From NCBI GenBank assembly GCA_963691815.1, contig OY829660.1, positions 29,027,527 to 29,091,526 on the forward strand: 64,000 nucleotides of DNA, written 5' to 3'. A model generated the notes under the pieces. It saw only the letters and a list, made by a program, of their open reading frames with translations. It was not told the origin of the DNA and did no database searches. The DNA is from Echiichthys vipera. Taxonomy: Eukaryota > Chordata > Actinopteri > Perciformes > Trachinidae. A program made the position numbers and the translations under genes. Shown here piece after piece: positions 11,723 to 22,919 of this stretch (position 1 is its first letter; every line of letters begins with the position of its first letter).

Positions 11723-12401
11723 GTATCAATTACACACAGACGCACACACCAACGCACACACTAAGATCTGCTCTGTTATTAGGTGGTTAATGGCCTAATA
11801 ATAACAAGGAATGTGGAGCTACTTTTGGTGTTGGAAACAGGAAGTTTCAATGGACAGGCAAAATAACCAGAATCCTATGAATGTGAAACTAATTTACAAC
11901 CCCAATTCCAATGAAGTTGAGATGTTGTGTAAAACATAAATAAAAACAGAATACAATTATTTGCACTTCTTTTTCAACCTATATTCAATTGAGTGCACTA
12001 CAAAGACAAGATATTTAATATTAAAACTGTTTTTTGCAAATATTCACTCTATGAATTTGATACCTGCCGCAGTTCCAAAAAAGCTGGGACAGGGGAAACA
12101 AAAGACTGGGAAAGTTAAGGAATGCTCAGAAACACCTGTTTGGAACATTCAAAAGGTGAACGGGTTCATTAGAAACAGGTGAGTGTCATGATTGGGTATG
12201 AAAGGAGCATCCCTGAAAGGCTCAGTCATTCACAAGCCAGGATGGAGCGGTACTCAATATAATATTGAACCGTAGGGTGTGTCATCGATGCTGTCTGTCC
12301 ACATTTATTCATTGAATGTGTGGAACAAGCCGTGCACCAGCGAACTCCTAGTATGTTTAGCAGCGTGCGACACTAAGGCCACCGTCTAGCAAGAGCTGCC
12401 A

Positions 12402-12408
12402 TACACAC

Positions 12409-12450
<42 letters not shown>
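12402..12450. repeat. CA microsatellite
   Basis: About 24 CA dinucleotides with one CG interruption near 12413. Confidence 0.97.
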
Positions 12451-12454
<4 letters not shown>

Positions 12455-13879
12455 GTGAGATTAATTTCCTATGAGCTTCTTCTAAATATAGCTTATCTGG
12501 CCTTTTTAGCTTCAACAACACATTTATTTAGGGTTTGTAGTGAAATGAGGAGGTCTTGTTTAGATTATATATAAAATAAACTTCATGATCAGTTGTTCTC
12601 TGTCCATCGACACACTTTCAACACACGGGACAGGAATAACATAAAAACCAGGTAGTGTGCTGAGAGTGAAACTGTGAGGAGTCCAGTCAAACCGCAGCCA
12701 GCAAAGAAAACAGGAATCTTTAGTCAGCTGTTTGTTAAATGTTGATTGTATTTGACACAGAAGTTTGTAAAATTGCACAAACTGATTCAAATCTGTTCAG
12801 AAAGGTTCTTCGGCTTAAATGCTCCGTTATATATTTTCTTTTAGGGTTATGTTTTTACAAGGGGAAATACTTTGATTGCACTGTTCAGTCACTTGCAAAA
12901 TAATTAAAAATAAATGTAAAAAAAAATGTGATAAAATCGTGATTGTGATTTTACTGTAAAAAAATCTTGATATACTTTTGCCATATGGCCCATCCTTAAT
13001 GTCTTGCAGGTGCGATCTAACATCAACCAGAAATTTATAGATGAAGTGTTTATTGTCTTATATACTTTGCTATCAAGATTGGCATGTGAAGTTCTTTACC
13101 TCCCGCTCCTGAATCCCTTTTATATACGGGGCTACCTCACCCCGCATTATTGCTTAATTATGTTTCTTTGTAAAAATACACTAACAGCCACAATATGACC
13201 AAATTGTAAGGCCTCAAAGACTCTTAAAATGTCTTAAAACCTGTTATCAGAGGCATTATTTCTCATCATGTAATGACAGGCCTCTTTGTGCTCCTGCACT
13301 GCACAATCTTAAAGCAATGCTAAACAGCATGACTAGCACAATGTCTTTTCCTGGTATCATCTTATTTTGACAAAAGTTTCACCACTAAATGAGTCTATTT
13401 TGAGTTAGAGATGTTACGTAACAGAACATAAACTATAAAACAAATCGCAATCATACACAAAACAGTATAATCTCTAAATTAACGTTTTTACCAGAGCATC
13501 AGAAAAGACACAAGCCTACCACACATGCCAAACACAAACCCATGCATATACTGTAGCTCATTTACCACTAATGCAGGTTGCTTGCTCTGTAATTGGCTTC
13601 AGTTCTGAATCTGCCAGCTGTTTATCGATCTGATGGCATGCGTTTTGCTGTTTGTTGTTAGTTTTCATGAGAGGGTCATCACACTCTCTAACCCACTTGA
13701 AACACTCGAAATTGCTCAGCAGCTACTAAAATAAGAAAACCACTCAAACTCTTCCATGGAAGCAGACACAATCAGACGTGTAGGAAATGAGTGAAATGTC
13801 AGGTTGTTTATCTATAGTCGTACCTATCAGGTGCTGCACAGTACAAGGACAGTGCTGGTCCGTGTGAAATACTTATCTC
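12451..13879. other. Unassigned intronic stretch
   Basis: No coding exon or transposon protein was recognised on either strand. It is AT-rich with scattered short ORFs, and lies inside the presumed outer transposon of 11895-19842. Confidence 0.5.
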
Positions 13880-14315
13880 TCTCTCAGGCCATCACGGATG
13901 TGCTGATGCTTTTATCTCTTGTTGTTTAGATTATTGTAATGCCCTGCTCTCTGTTCTTCCAAAAAAGAACATGTACAACTTAAAATTACAACATAACTCA
14001 GCCGCACGCATCCTGAGGAGGACCAGAGGGCGGGAGCACATTACACCAGTTTTGAAATCGCGGCATTGGCTCCCTGTCAGCTCCAGGATCGATTTTAAGG
14101 TTCTTTTACTGGTTTTTAAATTTCTTGAACGGCCTGGGGCCTTCTTATTTATCTGCAATACTTTTACCCTATCGACCCTTGTGGACCCTGAGGTCCTCCG
14201 GTGCTAGTCTTTTAACCACACCACAAGTAAGAACCAAAACACACGGGGAGGTGGCATTCAGTTAATATGGCCCTGACTGTGGAACAGCCTGCCGGAGAAC
14301 CTCAGGGCCGCAGAG
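13880..14315 (+). pseudogene. L2-type LINE, reverse transcriptase C-terminus, part 1
   Basis: It reads YCNALLSVLPKKN, LQHNSAARILRRTRGREHIT, PVLKSRHWLPVSSRIDFKVL and later WNSLPENLRAAEN. This is the end of the L2/CR1-type RT protein, where (A)AR-L, HW-LPV-RI-FK and LWN-LP are hallmarks. Frame breaks occur near 14150. The protein stops at AAEN and continues 4.7 kb downstream (KKRLKTHLFNQAF at 19075), so a LINE has been inserted between. Confidence 0.8.
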
Positions 14316-14582
14316 AATTTGAATTTGAATTTATTGAAAAGGATCCCCATTAGCTGACGCCTAGACGACAGCTAGTCTTCCTGGGGTCCACCGAGGTCAT
14401 AAAACAGTTTTACACACTGAATTTGGCAAGGTCACAACCTTAGCCAAAAATAAAAACACAACAATAAATAAAGAGCTTAAAATTAAGAACAATAATAAAA
14501 ACAATAAAAACAATAAAAAAGTTGAAGGATAAAATTCCGTTCATACATTAATAAACAGGACAATCCTTGCTGAGTCAAACAA

Positions 14583-17454
14583 TTAAAATGAATAAAACCT
14601 TCTTAGTCTCTTTTTAAAAGCAAATTTTCCCTTTGTATCGCGAATCATAACAGGTAGATTGTTCCAAAGAACAGTTGCCCTATAAAATGCAGTCCTTTTC
14701 ATTGAGTTTGATTTGGGCAGTGGTAATGCTATTTGTCGACTATCCGCCCCTCTAGTGTAGTGTGAATGTGAATCTGAGCAATATGTTATTTTATCATAAA
14801 AAGATCCAGGAGTTTTGGTATTAATAATTCTGTGATAGTATATTAAAATGTTTGCAGATAGTCTATGCTCGACCGTCAGCCAACCAAGACGTTCATGCAT
14901 CACAGTAACACTAGTTCTTGTGGAACAACTAAGAACCAGTCTTGCAGCTTTGTTTTGAGCCACTTGTAATTGTTTTAGCAGACAGTTTGATGCAGCAGCC
15001 CATACAACAGAACAATAGTCTAAATGGCATAGCACCAATGTACAAACAACACTTTTTAGCAACTGCGAATTGATGAATGGTGCACATTTACGTGTAATTG
15101 CAACAGCTCTACCCATCTTGCCCACAACTTTGTTGATATGATCACACCATGATAATGTGCAATCAAGCCAGAGTCCAAGGAGTTTTACAGTTTTTACTTG
15201 CTGAATATTCTGGCCGTTCAATTGCACATTTATTGTTGGATTATGTGATAATCTACTTCTAGAACCAAATATTATTGCCGTCGTTTTTGATATATTTAGG
15301 ATAAGTCTATTTGTTTTAATCCAGTTAAATTATTCAGTAATCTCACAAGACAGAACCTGATTAAGTTCTGAGCATGTAGGTGTTGCATAATACAGAGTAG
15401 AGTCATCTGCATACATGGTCAATGTTGTCTTATTGAGCACATACGGCATATCATTAGTAAAAATGGAAAATAAAAGAGGTCCGAGGCAGCTTCCTTGTGG
15501 GACCCCACATTCAAGAGACTTCTTGCAAGATAATGCACCATTAAAATAAACTTTTTGAGACCTATAAGACAGATAGCTTGCAAACCACTTGATAGCAGAA
15601 GAAGTGAAACCATAACTAACAAGTTTGGAAATCAAAATGCCATGGTCGATCACATCAAAAGCAGCACTGAAGTCGAGTAATACAGTACCAACAAGCATTG
15701 AGGCATCAATTGATGTTAACCAACTATCAGACATTTGGGTCATTGCAGTGCAGGTGGAATGACCAGACCTATATGCATGTTGGAACTTAGTTGTTAAATT
15801 ATTATGAGAAAAGTAATGTTGTACTTGCTTAAATACAATCTTTTCCAGCAATTTACTAAGAACAGGCAAAATGCTAATAGGCCTACTATTCGGGCCACAG
15901 AAAGTGGATTTTGTGTCTTTGGGTAAAGGAATGATCTTTCCCTCCTTCCAGATTGTTGGACACACACCACTAGTGAGACATCTGTTGAATATGTGACAGA
16001 TTGGTTTAGAAATATGTTCCACGGATAATCTCAACAGCTTGCTATCTAAATTGTCTGTACAAGCAGACCCACCCATAGTCAAAGATCTCAGCAACATTTC
16101 CACCTGCACAACATCAACCTGATTGAATTCAAAAGTACTCTCTTTGTCCTGCATAATGAACTTTTTGATCAGCTCATCAGAGTTTGATACAACTGTACAA
16201 TCCATGCTCTCTCGGAGTTTGGTAACCTTATTGACAAAGTAATCATTGAAATAATTAGCAATCTGTGATGGCTTGGTTAAATAAACTCCATTCACTTCAA
16301 CAAAAGAAGTTCAGGTAGATTTTTTCCCCATGATTTCATTTAGAACATTCCACATTCTCTTGCTATCTGTACAACTATTGTAGATCCTCTTTTGAAAATG
16401 TTGTTTCTTTTTCTCTCTGTTCACCTTGGTTACTTGATTCCTTAAAGTACAGTAACATTTTCTGTCTTCAAGAGAGCCCGAAAGAACAAAAACCTTTTTG
16501 GCTTCATCCCTTTGAGCCATCAAAGACTTTAATTCAGTGTCGATCCAAGGGGCACTTTTGGGTTTTAACAGAAAATGTTTTAAGTGGGGCATGATTGTTG
16601 ACAACTCCCATGTAAAGATCCATGAATAACTTAAGGGATATATCGACATCATCAATGGCACACACCAAATCCCAATTAATGTTAGACAGATCCTTAAGAA
16701 AGTTCTCCTCATTAAATGCTCTATATGATCTTTTCATGATGATTTTAGGACAGGATCTAGGTAGCTTTGATCTCCTGGAGACAGCAACACAGTTATGGTC
16801 ACTGAAGCCAACTATAACAGAAACAGGTGTTGAGCATAGATCAGGATTATTATTGTAAATATGATCAATACATTTTGAGGTTAAAGATCCCAAACTATTA
16901 CTTGAAATTCTTGTGGGTTGATCAATTAATTGAGATAAGCCACAGGTGTCTGTCATAGATTTAAGCTTATTCTTCAGAGGACAATCAGATAACCAATCAA
17001 TATTTAGATCACCCAGCCAGTATAACTCCCTGTTTTCCTCGGTCACTTTGTCCAGCATATTGCATAAATCATTTAAATACTCTATCCTGGCACTCAGTGG
17101 CCTATAACAGCAACCAATAAGTATTGGTTTTAAGAATGGAAGTTGCACCTGTAACCATAACACTTCAACTTCATCAACCATTAAGTCATGTCTCAGTTTC
17201 ACAGGGAAATGATTACGTATGTAGATGGCCACGCCACCACCAAACCTGTTCCGATCATGTCTATAAATTGAAAACCCCCCTATATCAACATCTGTATTGT
17301 CTACAAAGTCATCCAGATGGGTTTCAGAAATCATAAGTATGTCTATTTTATTAAGTTGCAAAAATAAAGTAAGATCATGAATTTTATTCCTCAGACTACA
17401 AATATTAATATGTGCAAGGATTAAGCCTTTAGGCAGTTTATTTATACTAGTCAT
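14583..17454 (-). pseudogene. LINE ORF2: endonuclease and reverse transcriptase, broken
   Basis: 17454-16534 holds the AP-type endonuclease: LILAHINICSLRNKI, ISETHLDDFV, GGGVAIYIR, WLGDLNIDW, GFSDHNCVA. The frame changes near 16550 and continues 16712-16311, a stop, 16295-15330, a stop, 15227-14583. RT motifs are LLDFSAAFDVIDH, GVPQGSCLGPLLF and the catalytic MYADDSTLYY. The C-terminal part has KAARLVLSCSTR and LWNNLPVMIRDTKGKFAFKK. The intact protein would be about 950 residues. One frameshift and two stops; all catalytic motifs remain. Confidence 0.85.
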
Positions 17455-17510
17455 CTTAGATGATGGTAACTAAGTGAGATAAATAAAATGACAAATCAAT
17501 TAGCATTATG

Positions 17511-18311
17511 TTACTTATTTGTATTCCCATTGCAATTGCTTGCTTGAATTGTGTTTGGAGATGGATATGTAATCAGTTTGTCATAGCGGAGAAAGGCTAT
17601 TTCCCCTCTTTCTCTTGCTGCCTTCATTGCAGGTATCAGTTCTTTACGTTTTTGACGGACATATTCTGGAAAATCTTCATTTAAGAATATTTTAGTGCCC
17701 TTTAAGCATTTTGCTTTGACCATGACCTGTTGTTTATCCTTATGGCTTAAGAATTTCACCAGAATGGGCCTTGGTTTAGTTGGGTTGGTAGTCTTGAACC
17801 TACCAATTCTGTGCACTTTATCAATAATCATTTTATTGTAGTCTAGTTTTAAATGATCTTGAAAAACCAGCTTGACCTTTTCTTCAGAATCATGCCACTT
17901 CTCATGTGGTATTTCTGGGATGCCATCAATGAGAATGTTATTCTGTTTACAATGTGTCTCCAAACTGTCTGTTTTTGAGTCTAAGACCAACATTGATTCC
18001 GCCAATTTATTAACATCCTCCATGTTTGAATTACACCCCTTGTTTAGCTCTTTTTGAGCAATTCTTAAGTCATCTACCACCTTTTGGGTGTAATGTAGAC
18101 TTGTCTTTAAATCCTGGAGCTCTTTGACTAGCCCATCCATTCTCTTGGTGGTAGTATTCATTATAATTTCAGTAAAGTTTCTGTAGTTCTGTTCTTGTTG
18201 TTGCAGCAGTGCTTTGAAGTGCACCCGTTCCTGCTCAAGTAGTTCACGTACCTGTGAGGTGGAGATGTAATCCTCACTGCTGTTTGTGTTGCCGCCTCTC
18301 GGCATTGTCAA
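17511..18311 (-). CDS. LINE ORF1 protein, coiled coil plus L1-ORF1p-like RNA-binding region
   Basis: An uninterrupted 266-codon frame. Residues 20-110 are heptad-like and charged (LLEQERVHFKALLQQQEQNY), as in a trimerising coiled coil. The part after NILIDGIPE resembles the RRM-like domain of L1-type ORF1 proteins, followed by a basic C-terminal region (KGTKIFLNEDFPEYVRQKRK). Such proteins bind the element RNA to form the RNP for retrotransposition. It ends 57 bp before the ORF2 frame starts. The ORF is intact although ORF2 is not. Confidence 0.75.
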   Translation of the reverse strand: MTMPRGGNTNSSEDYISTSQVRELLEQERVHFKALLQQQEQNYRNFTEIIMNTTTKRMDGLVKELQDLKTSLHYTQKVVDDLRIAQKELNKGCNSNMEDVNKLAESMLVLDSKTDSLETHCKQNNILIDGIPEIPHEKWHDSEEKVKLVFQDHLKLDYNKMIIDKVHRIGRFKTTNPTKPRPILVKFLSHKDKQQVMVKAKCLKGTKIFLNEDFPEYVRQKRKELIPAMKAARERGEIAFLRYDKLITYPSPNTIQASNCNGNTNK

Positions 18312-18386
18312 TTAAATCCACAGCAAATGCAGTAAATAACTGTACATTCATCAGCAGCAGCACAGACCACTGTTGCGGCTAGGGGC

Positions 18387-18720
18387 CCAGGCTGTAGCAG
18401 ATGGAAGCCAGGCAGAGGCTAGCAGAGATCCAGGCCAGCAGATGGAAGCCAGGCAGAGGCTAGCAGATCCACGCTAGCAGATGGAGAGCCAGGCAGATGC
18501 TAGCAGAGACCCAGGCCAGTAGATGGAAGCCAGGCAGAGACTACAGAGTACCAAGCTGTAGCAGATGGAAGCAAGGCAGAGGCTAGCAGACCCAGGCTAG
18601 CTGATGGAAAGACAGGCAGAGGCTAGCAGAGATCCAGGCCAGCAGATGGAAGCCAGGCAGAGGCTAGCAGATCCACGCTAGCAGATGGAGAGCCAGGCAG
18701 AGGCTAGCAGAGACCCAGGC
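18387..18720 (-). repeat. Tandem repeats upstream of the LINE ORF1 (5' monomers)
   Basis: Units of about 36-40 bp of the type AGATGGAAGCCAGGCAGAGG plus CTAGCAGA(GAT)CC are repeated about nine times. A block of about 105 bp starting near 18412 recurs almost exactly near 18612, showing higher-order duplication. The array lies immediately upstream of ORF1 of the minus-strand LINE, where some LINEs carry promoter monomers. Confidence 0.8.
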
Positions 18721-19059
18721 GTCTTTCTGCTAAATGTTTCTTCCGTCGGTTGTGGAAGAGAAGTCAGATTTTCTCCGGTCAAACCGATAAATCCAGCGGA
18801 CTCTCCCGTCTCAGTCTGCGGCTCCAGAGGCAGCAGAGCCAGGGGACTCGTGTTCACGCTGCTCGATGATCAATGTGTGTGGAGTACACATCCACTCTAC
18901 TCTGTCACATCCAGAACTGAACTTGAAGTCACACAGTGTCGCTGTTCAGGTGAGCGGAGGGTCGACCGTGTGTCTTCGCTGCTGTGTTTCCTGCAGGGCG
19001 GAGGCTCTTTACCTGCTGCTGCTGCCTGCAACACCTTCCTGGTTGTTGCTTGTTTTTTT

Positions 19060-19675
19060 TTTTGTTGTTTTTTTAAAAAGAGGCTCAAGACCCACCTTTT
19101 TAATCAGGCTTTTAACTGACCTGTTTGATACTTTCTAATTCCTTTTATGCTTCTTATTATTTTTAGCTTCTTTTCCTTTGAATTTCCCCATTCGTGGGAC
19201 TAATAAAGGAATTCTTCTTCTTCTTCTTTCTTTTTATACTGTTTCGATTGTTTTTATTCCCTCAGTTTTTAGCCTCCATTCTTTTTATCTTATTTTACTG
19301 TTATGACTGTTTTTATTCCCTCATTTTTTAGCTTCTTTTCTATTTATCTTATTTTACTGTTTTGACTGTTTTAATTCCCTGAGTTTTTAGCTTCTATACC
19401 TTTTTATCTTATTTTACTGTCATAGCCCCTCGGTTTTCCAGTGTTTCCTCCTGGGGGCCGACCACACCGGAGTTGTGCACTGATGGGGGTGCTGTCCCGT
19501 GGACAGCCCTGGCCCGGGTGGTTAGATAGCTCTACACCTTGGTGTGGTGTCTCCTGTCTGCATGGGCTGGGGGGAGGCTCCCCAGCCCAGGGCTGCCTTA
19601 TTTTCTGTAAGGCACTTTGTGCTACTGTAAAGTATGAAAAGTGCCATATAAATAAAGTTAATTTAATTTGATTAT
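19060..19675 (+). mobile_element. L2-type LINE, C-terminal codons and 3' UTR, part 2
   Basis: KKRLKTHLFNQAFN stop (to about 19118) is the usual L2 C-terminus. It is followed by a T-rich 3' UTR with a repeated TTTTATTCCCTCA motif and an ending with GGCACTTTGTGCTACTGTAA and ATAAATAAAGTTAA, typical of vertebrate L2 tails. It belongs to the same copy as 13880-14315. Confidence 0.75.
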
Positions 19676-19849
19676 CTCAAATCACTGTTTTTGAATGTGT
19701 CTGATCAAAAATTATTTAGCTGACAATTTGGAACATCGGTGTCGGTGGTGTATTATTCACGCATCACCTGTTTCAAATCATTGTATTCTGTTTTTATAAA
19801 TGTTTTATACAACATCCCAACTTCATTGGAATTAGGATTGTATAAGGCT

Positions 19850-20283
19850 GATCTTGGCATACTTGTTACCTATGGATCTACATCCTTTAAAAAAGTATGG
19901 GAAGTTATTGTCTTTACTCTCAGGACATATTCCTTCCTACTATCCCTAAAGTCAGTGCTGAACTGGGAAAAAGGGCGTTTAAGTTTGCTGCTGCCTCTGA
20001 TTGAAACCAGTTACAAAACAACCTGAATCTTTAGGAGCTGCTCTCATTGGACATATTTAAAGCGATGCTAAAAGACTTACAGCCGTTACATCTGGCTGTA
20101 GATGTTTGAATTTGAAATATTGTTTTAATATCTTAGAAGATGTTTTTTTTCTCGTTAGTGTGTCTGAAAGTCTGTTACCTGTGCTTCTACCTGTCTTGCC
20201 CACGACACTGTTGAAAAATATATTTTCTCACTGGACATCTCAATGAGTTGTTTTCCTGGTTAAATAAAGGTTATAGTTATTAG
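19850..20283 (+). mobile_element. LINE 3'-end fragment (CR1/L2/Rex group)
   Basis: Weakly coding sequence (RTYSFLLSLKSVLNWEKGRL) is followed by GAGCTGCTCTCATTGG and a 3' end with CCTGGTTAAATAAAGGTTA, the usual tail of one fish LINE group. It is heavily decayed and the family is uncertain. Confidence 0.45.
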
Positions 20284-20442
20284 ATTAGATTTTCATCTAT
20301 TTAATTGCCATTTAAGTTAATATCTATCACAGAGCGAGTTAAACAATGGTGATTGATCATATGACCCACTAATGAAAACACTTGTTGCTTTTTTGCTGAG
20401 TATTCCAATATCCGTGTCTGCGTAGACATTCGCGAGCTAAAT

Positions 20443-20672
<230 letters not shown>

Positions 20673-20689
20673 CAAAACAAAAACTATGC

Positions 20690-21660
20690 TAAAATGTCTC
20701 TTCATTTTCGTTGACCAAAACGAGGCGAAATAAGTTGTTTCGTCTCGTTTAGTCATGTTATTATTTTTATTATGCAGTTCTTCTGTTTCCTGTGTCTGGC
20801 GTCTGGCCGACGTCAATTCCTCATTCCCCATACACGGCATTATTTAGAGTCAGAAGATGCAGCTGCTGTGGGTTAGTGTTAAAGACAGGGGACACATTTG
20901 GACACACTTTCATTACATAGACGTGTTGTGGAAAAAGATGGGGAGAAATACTGCAAAAAAATCACAGGAAAAACACCACGAATCTTAAGAGACATCTCAG
21001 GGCATCCCATAATGAAATTTAGGTAAGTCAAGACATTAATGTAATTATACTTTCTGTTTTAGAAAGCTCATGCGACAATCCAACTCATGAGGCTACAGTT
21101 AATGTGTCAGATTTTAACGCTAGCTTTAGACGTTAGCTACTAGAGCTGAGAACAAATGTGTGTGACTAGTGTGTGTGAATATTTGTTTGTGAGAGAGGTG
21201 TAAATTGTGAGTGTAAAGTGGGTTTTTAGTTCCTACCTGATTGACTCACTCTATAAGTCCACTAAGCATCCCTTGTTGGCCAAATAGTTTCACTAGTTTT
21301 GTCACATAGCAGTCACACTGGACTGAATTTGGCATCAACATGAATTTGAATAACTTGTTCTAGACCCGTACATGCATGTAAACAAAAGATATTTGCATGG
21401 GTTTGGCTAAAAGAAAATGTTGGTTTTGTCAGTACTACTAGGTACTTTTGTTATATTGATTGCAATTGCATTACTTATTATGTAATTGCATTATTAAAAA
21501 GAGACACACTTCGTTGACTAAAACTAGACTGAAATGTCAAGTTTTCGTCGACTAAAACTAGACAAAAATAGTCATGGACAATTATGACTAAAATAAGACT
21601 TAAATGCTCAGACTTTTAGATGACTGAAACTTGACTAGACTAAAAAGAATATAACAAATT
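20690..21660 (+). mobile_element. hAT-like remnant with BED-finger trace
   Basis: GTCGACTAAAACTAGAC-type motifs occur near the right end (about 21500-21650), and a related ATTTTCGTTGACCAAAACGA lies at the left (20704). Around 20925-21015 the sequence reads VVEKDGEKYCKKITGK and further, resembling a degraded BED zinc finger with its CxxC/HxxxH spacing damaged. The borders are approximate and I see no target duplication. Confidence 0.45.
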
Positions 21661-22919
21661 TAGATTAAAAAAATATTTTAACCCTCCGCCTCCAAAGTGT
21701 GATGTCATCAATAATATCGCTAGACTAGGAAGGTTTTCATATTAGGGAGACCATCCATTCTTCAACAGCAGAAGGCTGCTCAACATTATATTCTTACCTG
21801 GGTTAGACACTCCCGAGGTTGTGGTGGCGCTAGATGCAGAAAAAGCCTTCGTCCGGGTAGATTGGGGCTTTTTATTTTTCATTTTGGAGAAATTTGGCTT
21901 TGAATCTAATTTTATTTCTTGGGTTAAGCTTCTGTATGTAACCCTCTCTGCATCTGTCAACACGGTGTCTGTTAAGCATATTTCCCTCTCAATCGTGGGA
22001 CCTGGCAGGGCTGTCCGCTCTCAACCATGTTCTTCAACAAAGCCATCGAGCCATTAGCCATCTGGATTAGAAACCAGAATGAGTTTGAAGGCATCACTTG
22101 TTTTGGTCTAGTCCACAAGCTTTCCTTATATAACGATGACATTCTCTTATTTATTTCAAACCCCACATCCTCCCTCCCCCCATTTTTATCAATCCTGGAT
22201 CAGTTTGGGAACCTATCGGGGTATAAGATGAATATTCTGAAGAATTTGTTATTTTTTGGCAACAACTTGGCAAGATCGCTCCCACAATCTATATTCCCCT
22301 GTAAAACAGCTGACAAGGGGTTCAAGTATTTGGGGGTGTTTATCACCAGCTCCTTCAGGGACCTTTTTAAAGAACATCCAGCCACTATTCGATACATGCA
22401 AGTCAAATTTGTCTAGATGGGTGGGCCTCTCCCTGTTCCTCGCAGGCTGGGTTAATCTTATTAAGATGGTAATTTTACCAAAGTTTCTGTATCTTTTTCA
22501 ACACCTTCCAATTTGTCTAAATAAATAGTTTTTACAAATCTAGATCAACAGCCTAACACCTTTATTTGGTAGAATAAACCAGCCCGTATCAAAAAACATA
22601 TTATTCATCTCACTCATTCAACTAAACCTGAAGGTGGACTAGCTCTTCCTAATTTCTACCACTACTTCTGGGCCTACAACATAAATAAGTTTTTATATTG
22701 ACTCCATGGTGAAGTCGCAGAAACCTGTCCGCCCTGGGCTCATACTGAGATAACATCTTCCTCCTGCTCTCTGCATTCTACAATTTTCTCACAGCTCCCC
22801 ATAACCGCTCATAAGGGCTCATCTAATCCGGTTGTAACCAATACCATTCAAATTTGGATCGAGTTCACAAAGCATAACGGCTTGCAAAGGGCTTCAATCC
22901 TTGCCCCAGTTTTGAATTA

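Larger units (their letters stand above)
14320..19055 (-). mobile_element. Near-complete non-LTR retrotransposon (Jockey-superfamily LINE) inserted in L2
   Basis: Reading the minus strand, the order is: a 5' region with tandem repeats (18387-18720), ORF1 (18311-17511), ORF2 with endonuclease then RT (17454-14583), and a short 3' UTR ending in GGATCCTTTTCAATAAATTC and three AAATTC units at 14318-14335. No RNase H was seen. ORF2 has one frameshift and two in-frame stops, so the copy is dead but little decayed. The family is unresolved (L2/CR1 or related). The tail repeat and EN-RT order support a non-LTR element. Confidence 0.8.
11895..19842. mobile_element. Outer DNA transposon with matching ends, enlarged by nested insertions
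   Basis: The left end TACAACCCCAATTCCAATGA and the reversed right end TACAATCCTAATTCCAATGA start terminal repeats that stay similar for about 70 bp (11895-11965 and about 19773-19842). They include AAAACAGAATACAAT in both. Fish genomes contain many copies of a DNA transposon with this TIR. The 8-kb span is explained by later insertions: the L2 fragment (13880-14315 and 19060-19675), itself holding a LINE. I see no transposase in the remaining 11966-13879. The alternative is two separate copies lying head to head. Confidence 0.6.

Noticed and set aside
18387..18720. CRISPR-like array
   Set aside because: Units are degenerate and contiguous with no unique spacers, the DNA is vertebrate, and the array sits upstream of a LINE ORF1.
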